A stretch of DNA of 64,000 nucleotides from the IMG/VR virus record IMGVR_UViG_3300047510_002037, positions 20,700-84,699 of that record; one strand, written 5' to 3'. The notes beneath the pieces were generated by a model that did not search any database, was not told the origin of the DNA, and saw only the letters and a list, made by a program, of their open reading frames with translations. Positions 37,401 to 47,074 of this stretch are shown here, in pieces. Both the position numbers and the translations under genes were made by a program. The stretch's first letter is position 1, and every line of letters begins with the position of its first letter. Source of the DNA: a virus.

Positions 37401-40400
37401 CATAATTTCTTGAATATGGTTCTTCTGTCCCATCAACTATTCCAGATCTCATAAATGTTCTTCCGCTAAAAGTGGAATTTGTTGTAATTCCTGTCCAATC
37501 TCTAGAGTCTGGTCTATTTTCAGGAGATCCTAATGGATACTTACCATAAGGAGCCGATGCAAAGTTAATTACATTATCTACAATATTATAGTTTCCGACA
37601 ACTTTTATTATTAAATCACCGGCAGAATGATTTTGTAATGATGTTCCAAGCCATGGTCTATTAACGTATATTTGAGTGGAAGTTGTTCCATATCCAACTA
37701 TAGCAACTCTCATTAACTCATCATTTATTTTTATGAAATCGCCAGATTTGAAAAATTCTACGTTATTTGATACGTTAATAATATCATCTGTAGTAAGAAT
37801 ATTGTACGCAAGGGTTGTTGTTGTTGCAGTAGATACAATTGGAGATTGTATCATATTGTCAATAGAGATTAATGCCTTTGCATTTTGCTTTTCGGCAGTA
37901 ATATAATGCTCAGAACCAAAACCAACAGAAGTTATTGTTAAAACTTCCGGTACTAACTTTAATGCATTTTGAGCAGAGGATGCAAATTTAACATTAAGAT
38001 CAGTTTCTTTTACAATATAAAGATCTTCTGGTAATTTATCAGTCAATCCAATACCAGAAATAGTAGTAGTTGCTATTCCTATGGGCTCATTAAAGATCTC
38101 ATATGAATATTTTACTTTTTCTCCAGTAACAAAGAAATGTTGTGGAAGTTGTACTAAATTATTTGCAACGTCAATTATGTCTGAAGATTCTCCATTAAAT
38201 TTCTTTTGGAATATTGGATTCCCTTTGTGGAATAACTCAAAAGATTTTCTAATTGCACTCTCAGTTCCTTCATATTCGCCATATCCAGTAGATACTCGTG
38301 CATTATTCAAATCTATCTCATTATTCAAGTTAAATGTATCAACTATTCCTATAGTGTTTACATATACCCTAACCTCACAGTCTATTTCAGAATCTGCAGT
38401 GAAATAAATTTCTGTTGTAGATCCATTTAGAAAAGAAGTAATAATACCAATTTCACCATTAGTGGTTAATACTCCAAATTCAGAGTTATATGCTGAATTA
38501 TCATCAGATGCAACTACACATTCTGAAATTTGATATCTTTCATTAGTTAAGTCTTCAATACTTACAATTAAATATGCTCCATTATAATCATAGAATCCAG
38601 CATCAAACTCCGCAATCTTAGTTGGTGAAGTGCTAGAAGTTGTAGATATACCAACATATTCGGAATTTAACTGAGAGGTGTTTAATGTTATTGATCCCTC
38701 TTCAATAAATCCTGATGCAGAGCTTGCTATAGACACTTGTAACGTGTTTACATCAGCATCTAACAATATATTTGGTATCAAATCGACTACTAAGTTTCCT
38801 GAACTTATATAAGCATTATATGTCCCAATACCCGAAACAGATTCTTCTGAGAATGATTCGGTTGTAATTTGACCATAATCTATAATCTCAACATTAGTTC
38901 CATCATGAATAACAGTAATTTCGTCGAATTCAAATATATTTGACGAATCTTCAATCTGAACTAGAATTTTAGTTGCTCTGTAATCTAGAGGTATTGATGC
39001 TATTGTTGTGGTTATACCTGCATTTAATGGAGTAAAAGTACTATTAACCTTAACAATATTACCAATCGAGGTGTTTCCTACTCCAGAAATGTAATCTTTA
39101 ACGTCATAACTTACAAAACTAAGATCATAATTATTAACTCTAAACTTGACTGGATAGAAAAGTAATCTAGCTTCATCGCCAAAAATATCAAAATCGAAAG
39201 ATCCTAATATTGGACCAGTTTCAACTCTACCATATTGGTTTATGTATGTTTGACCTCCATCATGAATAAAAGTAACAAGGTATACTTGTCTTTCTGAAGT
39301 AAATCTTTTATCCCTAGCGAAAATTAAGAACTTTCTTGATCTTATCTGTTCTAGTTTAAATGTTGTTACAACACTGTATGGATTTGGTCTTGGTCTATCA
39401 TTAAAATATTCACTAACATCATCAATTACTAATACTCTATTTCCAATAGATTCCTCATAATCCTGAAGATCTCTACTATTAAATATCATTCCATTAGATA
39501 TTAATTTTGCTCCGATTGTTTCTGTTTCATCAATAGCAATATCGAAATCATATACACAATCTAAATCTACTACTTCTGATATGAAAGCAATTGATAAGAA
39601 ATCGCCACTGTCTTGAGATGTTGATATTCCTGAGAAAGATAAATCAGAGGTTTCAATTACTAAATCACTAAACTTTTTAAATCCAGATAGATGGTTTAAT
39701 GAATTAACAGTAGTGTCCCAATTTTGGAGTGGAATTCTTGATTTAATTGAATATGAGAAATTCTGATAATAATCTCCATCTTGAATTTTTTGGAAAGAAT
39801 TATTTAAAAATCCAGTTTCATCTTTCCATCCAGAGACTACAACAGAGGTTGCATCAACATTATATACCAGTTCATTGGTTGCTATCTCAGTAATTTCTGC
39901 AACTGATCCACTCTTTGATCCTACAACACGTTCTCCTAGTAAATATGAATCTATAGTAGTAACTTTCAATAATTCATTAATTTTATCCCATCTAGAAACT
40001 CTTCCTACAACCTTACTCGTCAAACCAGTTATCTCTTCACCTTCAATAAAATCATTCTGCTTTATTGTTGCTGTAAAAATTGGAAAATGCTTTTCTAAAA
40101 CAACTATTCCACTGGAAGTTACCAAATCATATTGGCCTAAAATTTCATCACTAGAAACATAGTCTTGCATACTATAAGTTATAGTTGCATTTGAACCTCC
40201 AATATTTGGATCAATACTCAGGATCTTGAATAAATTATAGTTAAATTCTGATGAATTAAATCCTCTACCCAAACTTCCTAAAGTACTTGTTTTACATCCT
40301 TCTATCAGGATGTTATCATTTACTTGGAATGGAAAATCATTTAAAGAGCTAAAACTAGTCCTAAAAGTAACCGTTACAATTTTAGTACTAAAGTTAAAAA

Positions 40401-43400
40401 CTATATTTTTGATAGAAAAACCATTAGAGTTATTAATAGGAATGAATTTTGGAGTATTATTTGATAAGCTATTTGTATTTTTGATGATAGTTACGCCAGA
40501 TTCTGTATTAGATAATATTAAATCAGTGAAAACTTCATTTGTTGCAGAATCTTTTACTATCAAATCCGGAGGAACAACATATCCTTTTCCATTTACAGAT
40601 AATTTTATTTGATCAAATGAATACTTTTGATTCAGAACTAATATATCTGGCAGTTTCGCTGTGGGTCTTAATGTTAGGTCTGATGGATAGTCAAATCCAA
40701 TATCTTGTATTTTAAATCTATTATCCTTTCCTATACTATCACTTTTTGGTTTTATTTTCGCATCTTTTCCTGTTGAAGAGAAAACTTTAGCGAGTCCAAC
40801 CAATCTTTGATAATTGTCTCCACCAGATTCCGTTACTATTTCTTGAATTTTTCCAGTAGTTGTTCTTGAACTGGTCACATAAGAAATAGATGCTGTTGTT
40901 TTATCATAGAAACTCTTTTCTGGAGTTATACCCATCTCCATAGAAAAGAATGTTGCTCCTGCAGAAACAACATTTGACCTTTGCGAATATCCACTAAGAG
41001 AAAAAACTAAACTATTTTTGAAATCAACATTTAAATTATCTGAGAATATTTGTCTCTTTGTGAGTGGTATATTTGTATTTTTTAATGGTACTAGATTGTA
41101 GTATATGGTATATGGTGTTTTATCTGTTACAACTAACTCAGCATATGCGTTCTCGCTGATCCCAATAGATCCATTATATGTTATCTGAAAATTTGTTTCT
41201 CCATCAGAAAGGTATTCATGTTTAAATTGATCGTCTTTATATAATTTAAATTCAAATGCAGAAAATCTTGATACTCCATCAATATACGACAAAGATGGGT
41301 CGTTTAAAAGAAATCTAACTTTCGAATTTCTTACTATTTCTATTGATGGATTTATTTTAAATAATTTACCTGAAGAAGTAGCAGAAGTTATGTTTATTAC
41401 GTTAATATCATCTTTATCTACAATTATTGAATTGTAATATGAATTTGCAAGTTGAATTGTGTCTTTAGTAATGTATATAACATAATATATCTCATCATTA
41501 ACTAATCCACCAAGAGCATTGTTATCATCAGAAACATATATTACCTTATCTCCAGCAGCAAATCCATGGTTTTGTATACTAATAGTATTTTTATCTAAAT
41601 TTATATCCGAGACATTGAATGATTTTGGATTTACCACCAATCTTCTATGTTTATCATTATATCTAATATCAATTTCTGTTGTTTCTACTGAAGTTAAACT
41701 TAATGATACAGAATCTCCAATAGTTAATCCATTATCCTCATCAGTATATGCTGTAAGTATATTATGATAAAGCTCGCTATTAATTATATTTTTATAAGTA
41801 GTTTTAAAGCTATGCTTATATCCAGTACCAACACCAACGTAAAATAATGTATCGGCACCAATATCAGTTGTTAGTCCAACAAATGAAGAATCAGTTGATA
41901 TTCCCAATTTAACAGTAGATAATCCAATAATGTTATTATCAATTTTCGCAACGAAAAGTGCTCCATCAATTTCATTTGATGCATATTGTAAAGATGTAGT
42001 TATTCCATTAATATAAACGTTTATATCAGATCCATCATATGAGTTGTATATAACTTTATCACCAGTCTCTAAACCATGTTCTGGAATATAAATTGTTTTG
42101 GAAGATATAGTGATCTGTGTTAGTCCAATGCCAGGATTGACTAATGTTGCAGTATATCCAATTCCGGATATTGTACCCAAACCAACTGAATCCTGAGGGA
42201 CAAAATATATCTCTCTATTTAAACTTACATTATTAAGAGTGCTTCTTATTTGTGAATTTTTAACATAAAATTTTCTAGGAATTTCAATGAGTTTGCTATT
42301 AGCAGAATGAGCTGTACCAACAGTTTGATCATATTCTCTTTCAACCAATATTCTCAAATCTCTAGACTGGCGATTATCCAATCTTAATACTCTAATCTTT
42401 TCGGAATTGATTTGAAATATATCATTCTCACATAGATACGGAAATCTCAATTTTCCCGATACATTGAAATATGTTACTATTCCAGTAACTGAAGACGGTC
42501 CAACATTTGAATTTAATGTTATTTCTCTTGCATCTATTGTTAAAGATTCAAATGTATTAACAATTGCTTCGGATTGAGTCGAAAATCCAACCAATCTTAC
42601 CTTATCTCTATTTTGTAACCCATGTGGAGTTGTGCAGAATCCAATTAGTCCATTAACTTCTGGTGATTGAGATACTTCAACATTACTAAAGTATTTTAGG
42701 GTATTTTGTACGCGATTAACATTCTTACCAACTAATTCAGAAACTACAGCTGAAGCTCCAACTCCACCAGTAAACGTATTATCGAAGAGTACCTGATCTC
42801 CCACTCTATAGTCGGTTCCGGGAGATAATATATCTACACCATCAATTCTTCCTTTGCTAGAAGCTTCAATTATAGAATAATTTTTTTCTAATTTAGTTGG
42901 ATCTAATAAGTATTCATAACCACTTTCTTGCTTATTTAAATTATAAGGAGTTATATTTCTACGCCACTTTGTAGCATTAATTCCATATTCATCCTGATTT
43001 GCTGTCCTTTCTGAATTAAAAGATATGTACTTGCTGAAATATGAATCTCCAATAATATATGGAAAAGCTGGTAGCTTACTCAATGCAAATGGACCTTCTT
43101 TTTGTAAGGTTGCTTCTAATGTTAAAAAGTATGCATAGGTTCCATTTGGAAATTCTGGAGTTATGCAAAATCTTCCATTTTTTTCATCTAAATCTCCTCT
43201 CCCAGTATATGAAAAATCCTCGATAAAAAATCCAAGAGGATAATTTGGTCTACTTCCAGTATCAATTTTTTCATAACCAGAAACCATTTGTCTAATTCTT
43301 CCTCCAAATGGAGTATCATATCCATATGGACCATATATTGGATTACCATCATAAGCCCATCCTAAAATTGGTGAGTGAAATGGAGTTCTAGTATCATTTT

Positions 43401-46400
43401 GTAGGTCAGTTTGATATTTTAATACTCCTTCTTCGAATTTTTCCCCATAAACCATATTTCTAAGTTTTCTTGGGGCATAAATGTGAACATATTGCAGTCC
43501 ATATCTTTCATTCTTTGAACGCGAAACAAATAAATCATCATTTGTTATTTTTTCTTTTAATAATAAGCTCTCAACTAAATTAATATTCCATGGTTTAATC
43601 TTAAATTCAAATTGAGCACCCTGCGCTGGAGAACTTATCGTTATAGCAGTAGAGTTGCTGTACCCAAATCCTGAATTAATTACTATTACTCTTTTTAATT
43701 TTCCATCGGATATGATTGGAGTAAGAATAGCTCCAGATCCCTTTGCTAATGGAAAGAAAGTAGGATCAAGTATTTTTAAATCTGGAGTTGAATAATAGTT
43801 TTTACCCTCACTTAGTACAATTACGTCTATTATTTTTCCATCATATATTACTGGTTTCAATAAAGCACCTTCACCAGTTAGTATTTCATATGAAGGTTGT
43901 TTATTGAAATTTATAATTTCCTCAGATCCATAAGAACTTCCAGATGAAGTAATATGAGCACCTTTTAGATTGCCTCTAAAGACTGGATTTAATTTACACT
44001 TACATTCATCTTCAAAAATAGAACTTACACCCAAAACACCATCAATATTAATAACCAATGGGGGATACTTAAACTTGTGGGTTCCTGTAGGGGATGATGA
44101 AATTCTTACATACTCACTTCTAAGAAATAATTCTTTTGGATTATTAGAGTTCTCTACTTTTTCGGATAATCTAAAATTATCTTCATCTACAACTGATACG
44201 TAATAATTTTTAGTAGTAGATAATCCAGAAATTGGAGATTGTGTATATTCATATACTATTTCATCTCCACTTCTAAATCTATGATTTAGTGAAGTGATTG
44301 TATATTCTGAAGTATTGATTCCAGATGATGGTACTTCAATTTCATTATTATTAAGTGTTGATCCCCTATCGTAAATTTTTATAGAATTTACGATAGATTT
44401 ATAATTTGTAGATGTTATTCTATGATTGCCTGTGGATAATGAGGTTATGTTTATTGGATTTATTTTTGAGAAAGCTTCAGATTCTGTTAAATGCAACGAA
44501 ACTTTTGTTTTTGAAATTACGGAAATATAATAAAGTGATCCAGACACTAATCCACCTATTTCAGGTTGCCCGTCTGAATAGTATCCAACTAATTCTCCTT
44601 CTCTAAATTTATGAGACTTTCTAAAGTCAATTGTATCTTCTGCTAAATTGATAGCAGAAGATGCTGAGAATATTTCAGAGTGCTCTATATTGAGCATTTC
44701 TGGGAAAACAATGGGTGGTGTTTTCATATTTCCACCAGAAATCGTTATTTTTGGTGTAATAATATAATCAAATCCGGTTTCTAATATATCAATTCTTTCT
44801 AAAAATCCTTCTACTATTGGATAGCAAGAAAAACCAGATCCAATGGGATCTGATACTTTTACTACTGGTGGATTTAATACATCATAATTACTTCCTTCGG
44901 CAATAGAAGTTACCTCTTCTATTGGACCATAGTATATTTTATCCTGTGTTTTATAAGTTTGAATTTCTGTTCCATTTTTAAATATACCAATTCTATCATT
45001 TGGAAAAATATTTTCTACAGTTTCTGCTTTTCTTGGTATAGATATTTTTCTAATTAATTTTTGAGGCTCAACCTGAATAGGGAGAAGAGTGTGATCAACA
45101 TTAGATAATGGTGTAATTTTTGCATAATCCACCACACCTTCTAATTTTACATAGATTTTCTTGTCTAGATTAGATCTACTTCTAGATAATTTAAAGGTAT
45201 TATTATCTACTTTATAGACAAAATATGTATTCTTTATTAAGTTGATATCATTATTGTCTGAAAAGGAATTATAAACTACAGATTCTCCAGTGAGAAATCC
45301 ATGTTTTGGTGCAAATATCAATTCACTATTAAAGTTTCCCCTTAAAACAACTGTTCTTAAATTATTTGAAAGATCCTCATTAAAATAATTTGGTAGCGAA
45401 TGTGAGGTTACATAAGTGTTTTTTGAATAGTCTTGATATGTATTTTGAACATTAGCATTATAATCCGTTCCCTTAAACTTTGTTAGTTTCTTTCTAACAT
45501 AATATGCGTCTATGATCGGTCTATCATTTACTATTCTCAATGATTTTCCTGGTATTGAACCAACACTAACTTCAAATTCTTTATCAATAATCTCTCTACT
45601 ACCGTCAAAATTTATAATTTGAAAATTTAGTTCTACCAAATCACCTGTGTTTATATTACAATCATCAAATGTTATTATATTATATTTTAAATTTCCTTCA
45701 TCTATCGTTTGAAAAACTCTATTCGATATTGGAACATTAAAAATCCAAGAATTCGCCCTAACATCGTTAGATTCAATTCCTAAAGTTTTTATTGAAACAT
45801 AATCATTTGGTTCTGCGTATGGAGTATCAGTCAAAACATCAAGACTGGATAAAACTCCATTAACCTTCATTCTTACTTGATTGCCTTCATCATCATAAGA
45901 ATAAACATATTGATTTGCTGATACCCAAGTTTTTGCTTCTATGCTTCTATCAACTCCGGTACATCCTAAAAATTGATTCGTAGTTTTTGATGTATAATCA
46001 ACAATAAGCCACTCATTTTCCAGATCAATTCCCTCAAATTTAAATAGTAGTTGACCAGAATTTGCAAATGGGAGTGTAGAATCTACATCTAATACTGTTG
46101 CGCCAACAGAAACAGAGTTAATTAGTTGTGTTTGTGGGTGGATACTAAAAGATCCAAAAACAGATCCAGTTACACCAATATCTCTTGAATATCCATAATC
46201 AAGAGACAATCTATAATAATTTGTATTATTTCTTTTAAATTCTTCGATATTTGTTACAGTTCCATAAGCTTTTGGAACTTCGCCATCTTGATCTTGATAT
46301 AGAGTTCTATTTAAAGAATCCCATGGATTACCATCTATTTCATCAACAACTAAGTCTAATGTTACTCTAAAATCAGATGCGGACGGTTTAAATAAAAATT

Positions 46401-47067
46401 CTTTTGGACGAATAACATTAATGTCTTCACCGAAAAGAGCTTTAAATAAAATTTTAAAAGAATCATCAGTTCCTTTAGAACTATAAAAATCTTTAGATTG
46501 TTTTATAAACAATGCTTGATTTAATTCAGAATATAACTCAGTATCTTCAAGACCTGGAAGAAAGTGAGATTTAGCTTTTAATAAAAATTCTTGTAAAAGA
46601 AGGTTATATAAATTTATTACATCGGATCCAGATTCATGAAAAGATATAAAAGTTTTTTCGAATATTAAAGAATCTTTTTTAGATGGGTCTATATATGAAA
46701 TATTTCCACTAAATCCTCTAGTGCATTCTTCAAATGTGGTCTCTGTCTTTGTTTTATAATAGATAATTTCATCATCAATTCTTATTAATCCATTATCTTG
46801 AGGAAATCCTGCAGTAGATTCTACTGCGATAGTGAAATCGAATAAATCTAATTCTTCAGTTAATACTGTAGATTCTTTAGAATTTACTAAATTATCTAAT
46901 TTTTTATATGCATCTATATTCTGAAGTATATCCGCAGGATTTCCGGGTGATTCTAAGTAGTTGTAATATTCTTTTAAAAATTCTATTAGTAAAGGACTTT
47001 CATCTCTAACAAAAGATGGAACCTGTGATTGGACAAGTGAACTGAGTTTTACTGTATTTTTCTTCAT
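34405..47067 (-). CDS. gp7: Giant baseplate wedge protein, gp7-like
   Basis: 4220 residues (T4 gp7: 1032). The N-terminal ~245 residues match the C-terminal core of T4 gp7: SFVRDESPLLIEFLKEYYNY, then FIKQSKDFYSSKGTDDSFKI, LFKALFGEDINVIRPKE (T4: SRSYDFYSTKGIEASYKFLF). The rest is an enormous expansion of beta repeats. Recognisable insertions: an IGDE/RG module at about 75-125 (IRIDDEIIYYKT, CTRGFSGN) and again near 3125 (KINDELMRVAIVG, NRPWLGT), a YHYH-type domain at about 1225-1345 (GWAYDGNPIYGPYGYDTPF), GSGY-type repeats along the chain, and a C-R-D module near 3520 (SICKRDIGYVVDAISNDLAF). It starts eight bases after gp6 ends and precedes gp8, exactly the gp6-gp7-gp8 order of T4. No frameshift or internal stop. 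Confidence 0.85.
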   Translation of the reverse strand: MKKNTVKLSSLVQSQVPSFVRDESPLLIEFLKEYYNYLESPGNPADILQNIDAYKKLDNLVNSKESTVLTEELDLFDFTIAVESTAGFPQDNGLIRIDDEIIYYKTKTETTFEECTRGFSGNISYIDPSKKDSLIFEKTFISFHESGSDVINLYNLLLQEFLLKAKSHFLPGLEDTELYSELNQALFIKQSKDFYSSKGTDDSFKILFKALFGEDINVIRPKEFLFKPSASDFRVTLDLVVDEIDGNPWDSLNRTLYQDQDGEVPKAYGTVTNIEEFKRNNTNYYRLSLDYGYSRDIGVTGSVFGSFSIHPQTQLINSVSVGATVLDVDSTLPFANSGQLLFKFEGIDLENEWLIVDYTSKTTNQFLGCTGVDRSIEAKTWVSANQYVYSYDDEGNQVRMKVNGVLSSLDVLTDTPYAEPNDYVSIKTLGIESNDVRANSWIFNVPISNRVFQTIDEGNLKYNIITFDDCNINTGDLVELNFQIINFDGSREIIDKEFEVSVGSIPGKSLRIVNDRPIIDAYYVRKKLTKFKGTDYNANVQNTYQDYSKNTYVTSHSLPNYFNEDLSNNLRTVVLRGNFNSELIFAPKHGFLTGESVVYNSFSDNNDINLIKNTYFVYKVDNNTFKLSRSRSNLDKKIYVKLEGVVDYAKITPLSNVDHTLLPIQVEPQKLIRKISIPRKAETVENIFPNDRIGIFKNGTEIQTYKTQDKIYYGPIEEVTSIAEGSNYDVLNPPVVKVSDPIGSGFSCYPIVEGFLERIDILETGFDYIITPKITISGGNMKTPPIVFPEMLNIEHSEIFSASSAINLAEDTIDFRKSHKFREGELVGYYSDGQPEIGGLVSGSLYYISVISKTKVSLHLTESEAFSKINPINITSLSTGNHRITSTNYKSIVNSIKIYDRGSTLNNNEIEVPSSGINTSEYTITSLNHRFRSGDEIVYEYTQSPISGLSTTKNYYVSVVDEDNFRLSEKVENSNNPKELFLRSEYVRISSSPTGTHKFKYPPLVINIDGVLGVSSIFEDECKCKLNPVFRGNLKGAHITSSGSSYGSEEIINFNKQPSYEILTGEGALLKPVIYDGKIIDVIVLSEGKNYYSTPDLKILDPTFFPLAKGSGAILTPIISDGKLKRVIVINSGFGYSNSTAITISSPAQGAQFEFKIKPWNINLVESLLLKEKITNDDLFVSRSKNERYGLQYVHIYAPRKLRNMVYGEKFEEGVLKYQTDLQNDTRTPFHSPILGWAYDGNPIYGPYGYDTPFGGRIRQMVSGYEKIDTGSRPNYPLGFFIEDFSYTGRGDLDEKNGRFCITPEFPNGTYAYFLTLEATLQKEGPFALSKLPAFPYIIGDSYFSKYISFNSERTANQDEYGINATKWRRNITPYNLNKQESGYEYLLDPTKLEKNYSIIEASSKGRIDGVDILSPGTDYRVGDQVLFDNTFTGGVGASAVVSELVGKNVNRVQNTLKYFSNVEVSQSPEVNGLIGFCTTPHGLQNRDKVRLVGFSTQSEAIVNTFESLTIDAREITLNSNVGPSSVTGIVTYFNVSGKLRFPYLCENDIFQINSEKIRVLRLDNRQSRDLRILVEREYDQTVGTAHSANSKLIEIPRKFYVKNSQIRSTLNNVSLNREIYFVPQDSVGLGTISGIGYTATLVNPGIGLTQITISSKTIYIPEHGLETGDKVIYNSYDGSDINVYINGITTSLQYASNEIDGALFVAKIDNNIIGLSTVKLGISTDSSFVGLTTDIGADTLFYVGVGTGYKHSFKTTYKNIINSELYHNILTAYTDEDNGLTIGDSVSLSLTSVETTEIDIRYNDKHRRLVVNPKSFNVSDINLDKNTISIQNHGFAAGDKVIYVSDDNNALGGLVNDEIYYVIYITKDTIQLANSYYNSIIVDKDDINVINITSATSSGKLFKINPSIEIVRNSKVRFLLNDPSLSYIDGVSRFSAFEFKLYKDDQFKHEYLSDGETNFQITYNGSIGISENAYAELVVTDKTPYTIYYNLVPLKNTNIPLTKRQIFSDNLNVDFKNSLVFSLSGYSQRSNVVSAGATFFSMEMGITPEKSFYDKTTASISYVTSSRTTTGKIQEIVTESGGDNYQRLVGLAKVFSSTGKDAKIKPKSDSIGKDNRFKIQDIGFDYPSDLTLRPTAKLPDILVLNQKYSFDQIKLSVNGKGYVVPPDLIVKDSATNEVFTDLILSNTESGVTIIKNTNSLSNNTPKFIPINNSNGFSIKNIVFNFSTKIVTVTFRTSFSSLNDFPFQVNDNILIEGCKTSTLGSLGRGFNSSEFNYNLFKILSIDPNIGGSNATITYSMQDYVSSDEILGQYDLVTSSGIVVLEKHFPIFTATIKQNDFIEGEEITGLTSKVVGRVSRWDKINELLKVTTIDSYLLGERVVGSKSGSVAEITEIATNELVYNVDATSVVVSGWKDETGFLNNSFQKIQDGDYYQNFSYSIKSRIPLQNWDTTVNSLNHLSGFKKFSDLVIETSDLSFSGISTSQDSGDFLSIAFISEVVDLDCVYDFDIAIDETETIGAKLISNGMIFNSRDLQDYEESIGNRVLVIDDVSEYFNDRPRPNPYSVVTTFKLEQIRSRKFLIFARDKRFTSERQVYLVTFIHDGGQTYINQYGRVETGPILGSFDFDIFGDEARLLFYPVKFRVNNYDLSFVSYDVKDYISGVGNTSIGNIVKVNSTFTPLNAGITTTIASIPLDYRATKILVQIEDSSNIFEFDEITVIHDGTNVEIIDYGQITTESFSEESVSGIGTYNAYISSGNLVVDLIPNILLDADVNTLQVSIASSASGFIEEGSITLNTSQLNSEYVGISTTSSTSPTKIAEFDAGFYDYNGAYLIVSIEDLTNERYQISECVVASDDNSAYNSEFGVLTTNGEIGIITSFLNGSTTEIYFTADSEIDCEVRVYVNTIGIVDTFNLNNEIDLNNARVSTGYGEYEGTESAIRKSFELFHKGNPIFQKKFNGESSDIIDVANNLVQLPQHFFVTGEKVKYSYEIFNEPIGIATTTISGIGLTDKLPEDLYIVKETDLNVKFASSAQNALKLVPEVLTITSVGFGSEHYITAEKQNAKALISIDNMIQSPIVSTATTTTLAYNILTTDDIINVSNNVEFFKSGDFIKINDELMRVAIVGYGTTSTQIYVNRPWLGTSLQNHSAGDLIIKVVGNYNIVDNVINFASAPYGKYPLGSPENRPDSRDWTGITTNSTFSGRTFMRSGIVDGTEEPYSRNYVFDGIQDQFNGITTAFTLTVDGENITGIEQSNALITVKDIFQSPIRTGVVSVTGNYYLGEENDSTTIYFDGNSYSDGLDISVTGLPVSGKITAVGSVGGFGYQTLVAAAGTAVVSASGTIQSIYITNVGSGYRSGIQTVNVGVRTSTNYSDGYNKIGIASISYGRIVSVAITNPGSGYTSSNPPEVVFDDPLSYSNIDLEYSTTSIGKTTGQNARVNVVVGQGSSVIDFEIIDPGFGYEINNILTVAVGGTTGIPREYRGRLLDGANLLSVNKEFIKNEVVGFITNTYPGILTSTDYDESICKRDIGYVVDAISNDLAFGGNYYSVQAGFAYYIGAGGTSYIDGEKTETIAGYNYITNISQYIINNVTVPVSYQSGISSISQIKDLSIDFDESCSPSLYDENCCSDVWYTIGNYVGIITTIIGLGTAYAPTIQSPYSNPTLSLPTTQNFENFEVTVADTDTDEFTGWTIGDIAVLDDISPLFNGFRTRFPIKINGIQKSIKSKTGSLIDVQSTLLVFINDILQVPGIGYIFKGGSIIRFPEPPKPGNTAKILFYRGTGSIDVRDVDILETVKPGDRLRLHSDFIEENQSERSVKDITATDSVETFPYGGEGIIQNPFLERPVNWCRQKNDLIVDGQIIPKSRDLYEAQINPFTNIISDISIGSTFVYVESLKTFFDDKKENAPETYTNVVDIVTQDDTKSAYALASVTSGIVTSINIQDKGFGYTTIPTVSIHSPKSGINTASATAVIVDGKVDFISINDGGSGYDDNNPPLVLISPPLSKSEVAYQVEYSGDFGFISGIGTTSIGVGSTALVFELFIDENSPLRDASVVGEIYDQSTIQIGDYFVINSTNIGFGVTSLDISGNALVTGNQFIDNVYQVAGIDLEPYQVNVSEIISDTARYASFAIGSGSSVTVTEEGTLIVVDRIKVIAPIEDLNGLVINEFLSREFFGEYTWGKVSNLIRPNPEEYSIYKDNGLLGISTSPIVRRTNALKSINYLS

Positions 47068-47074
47068 TTTACTA

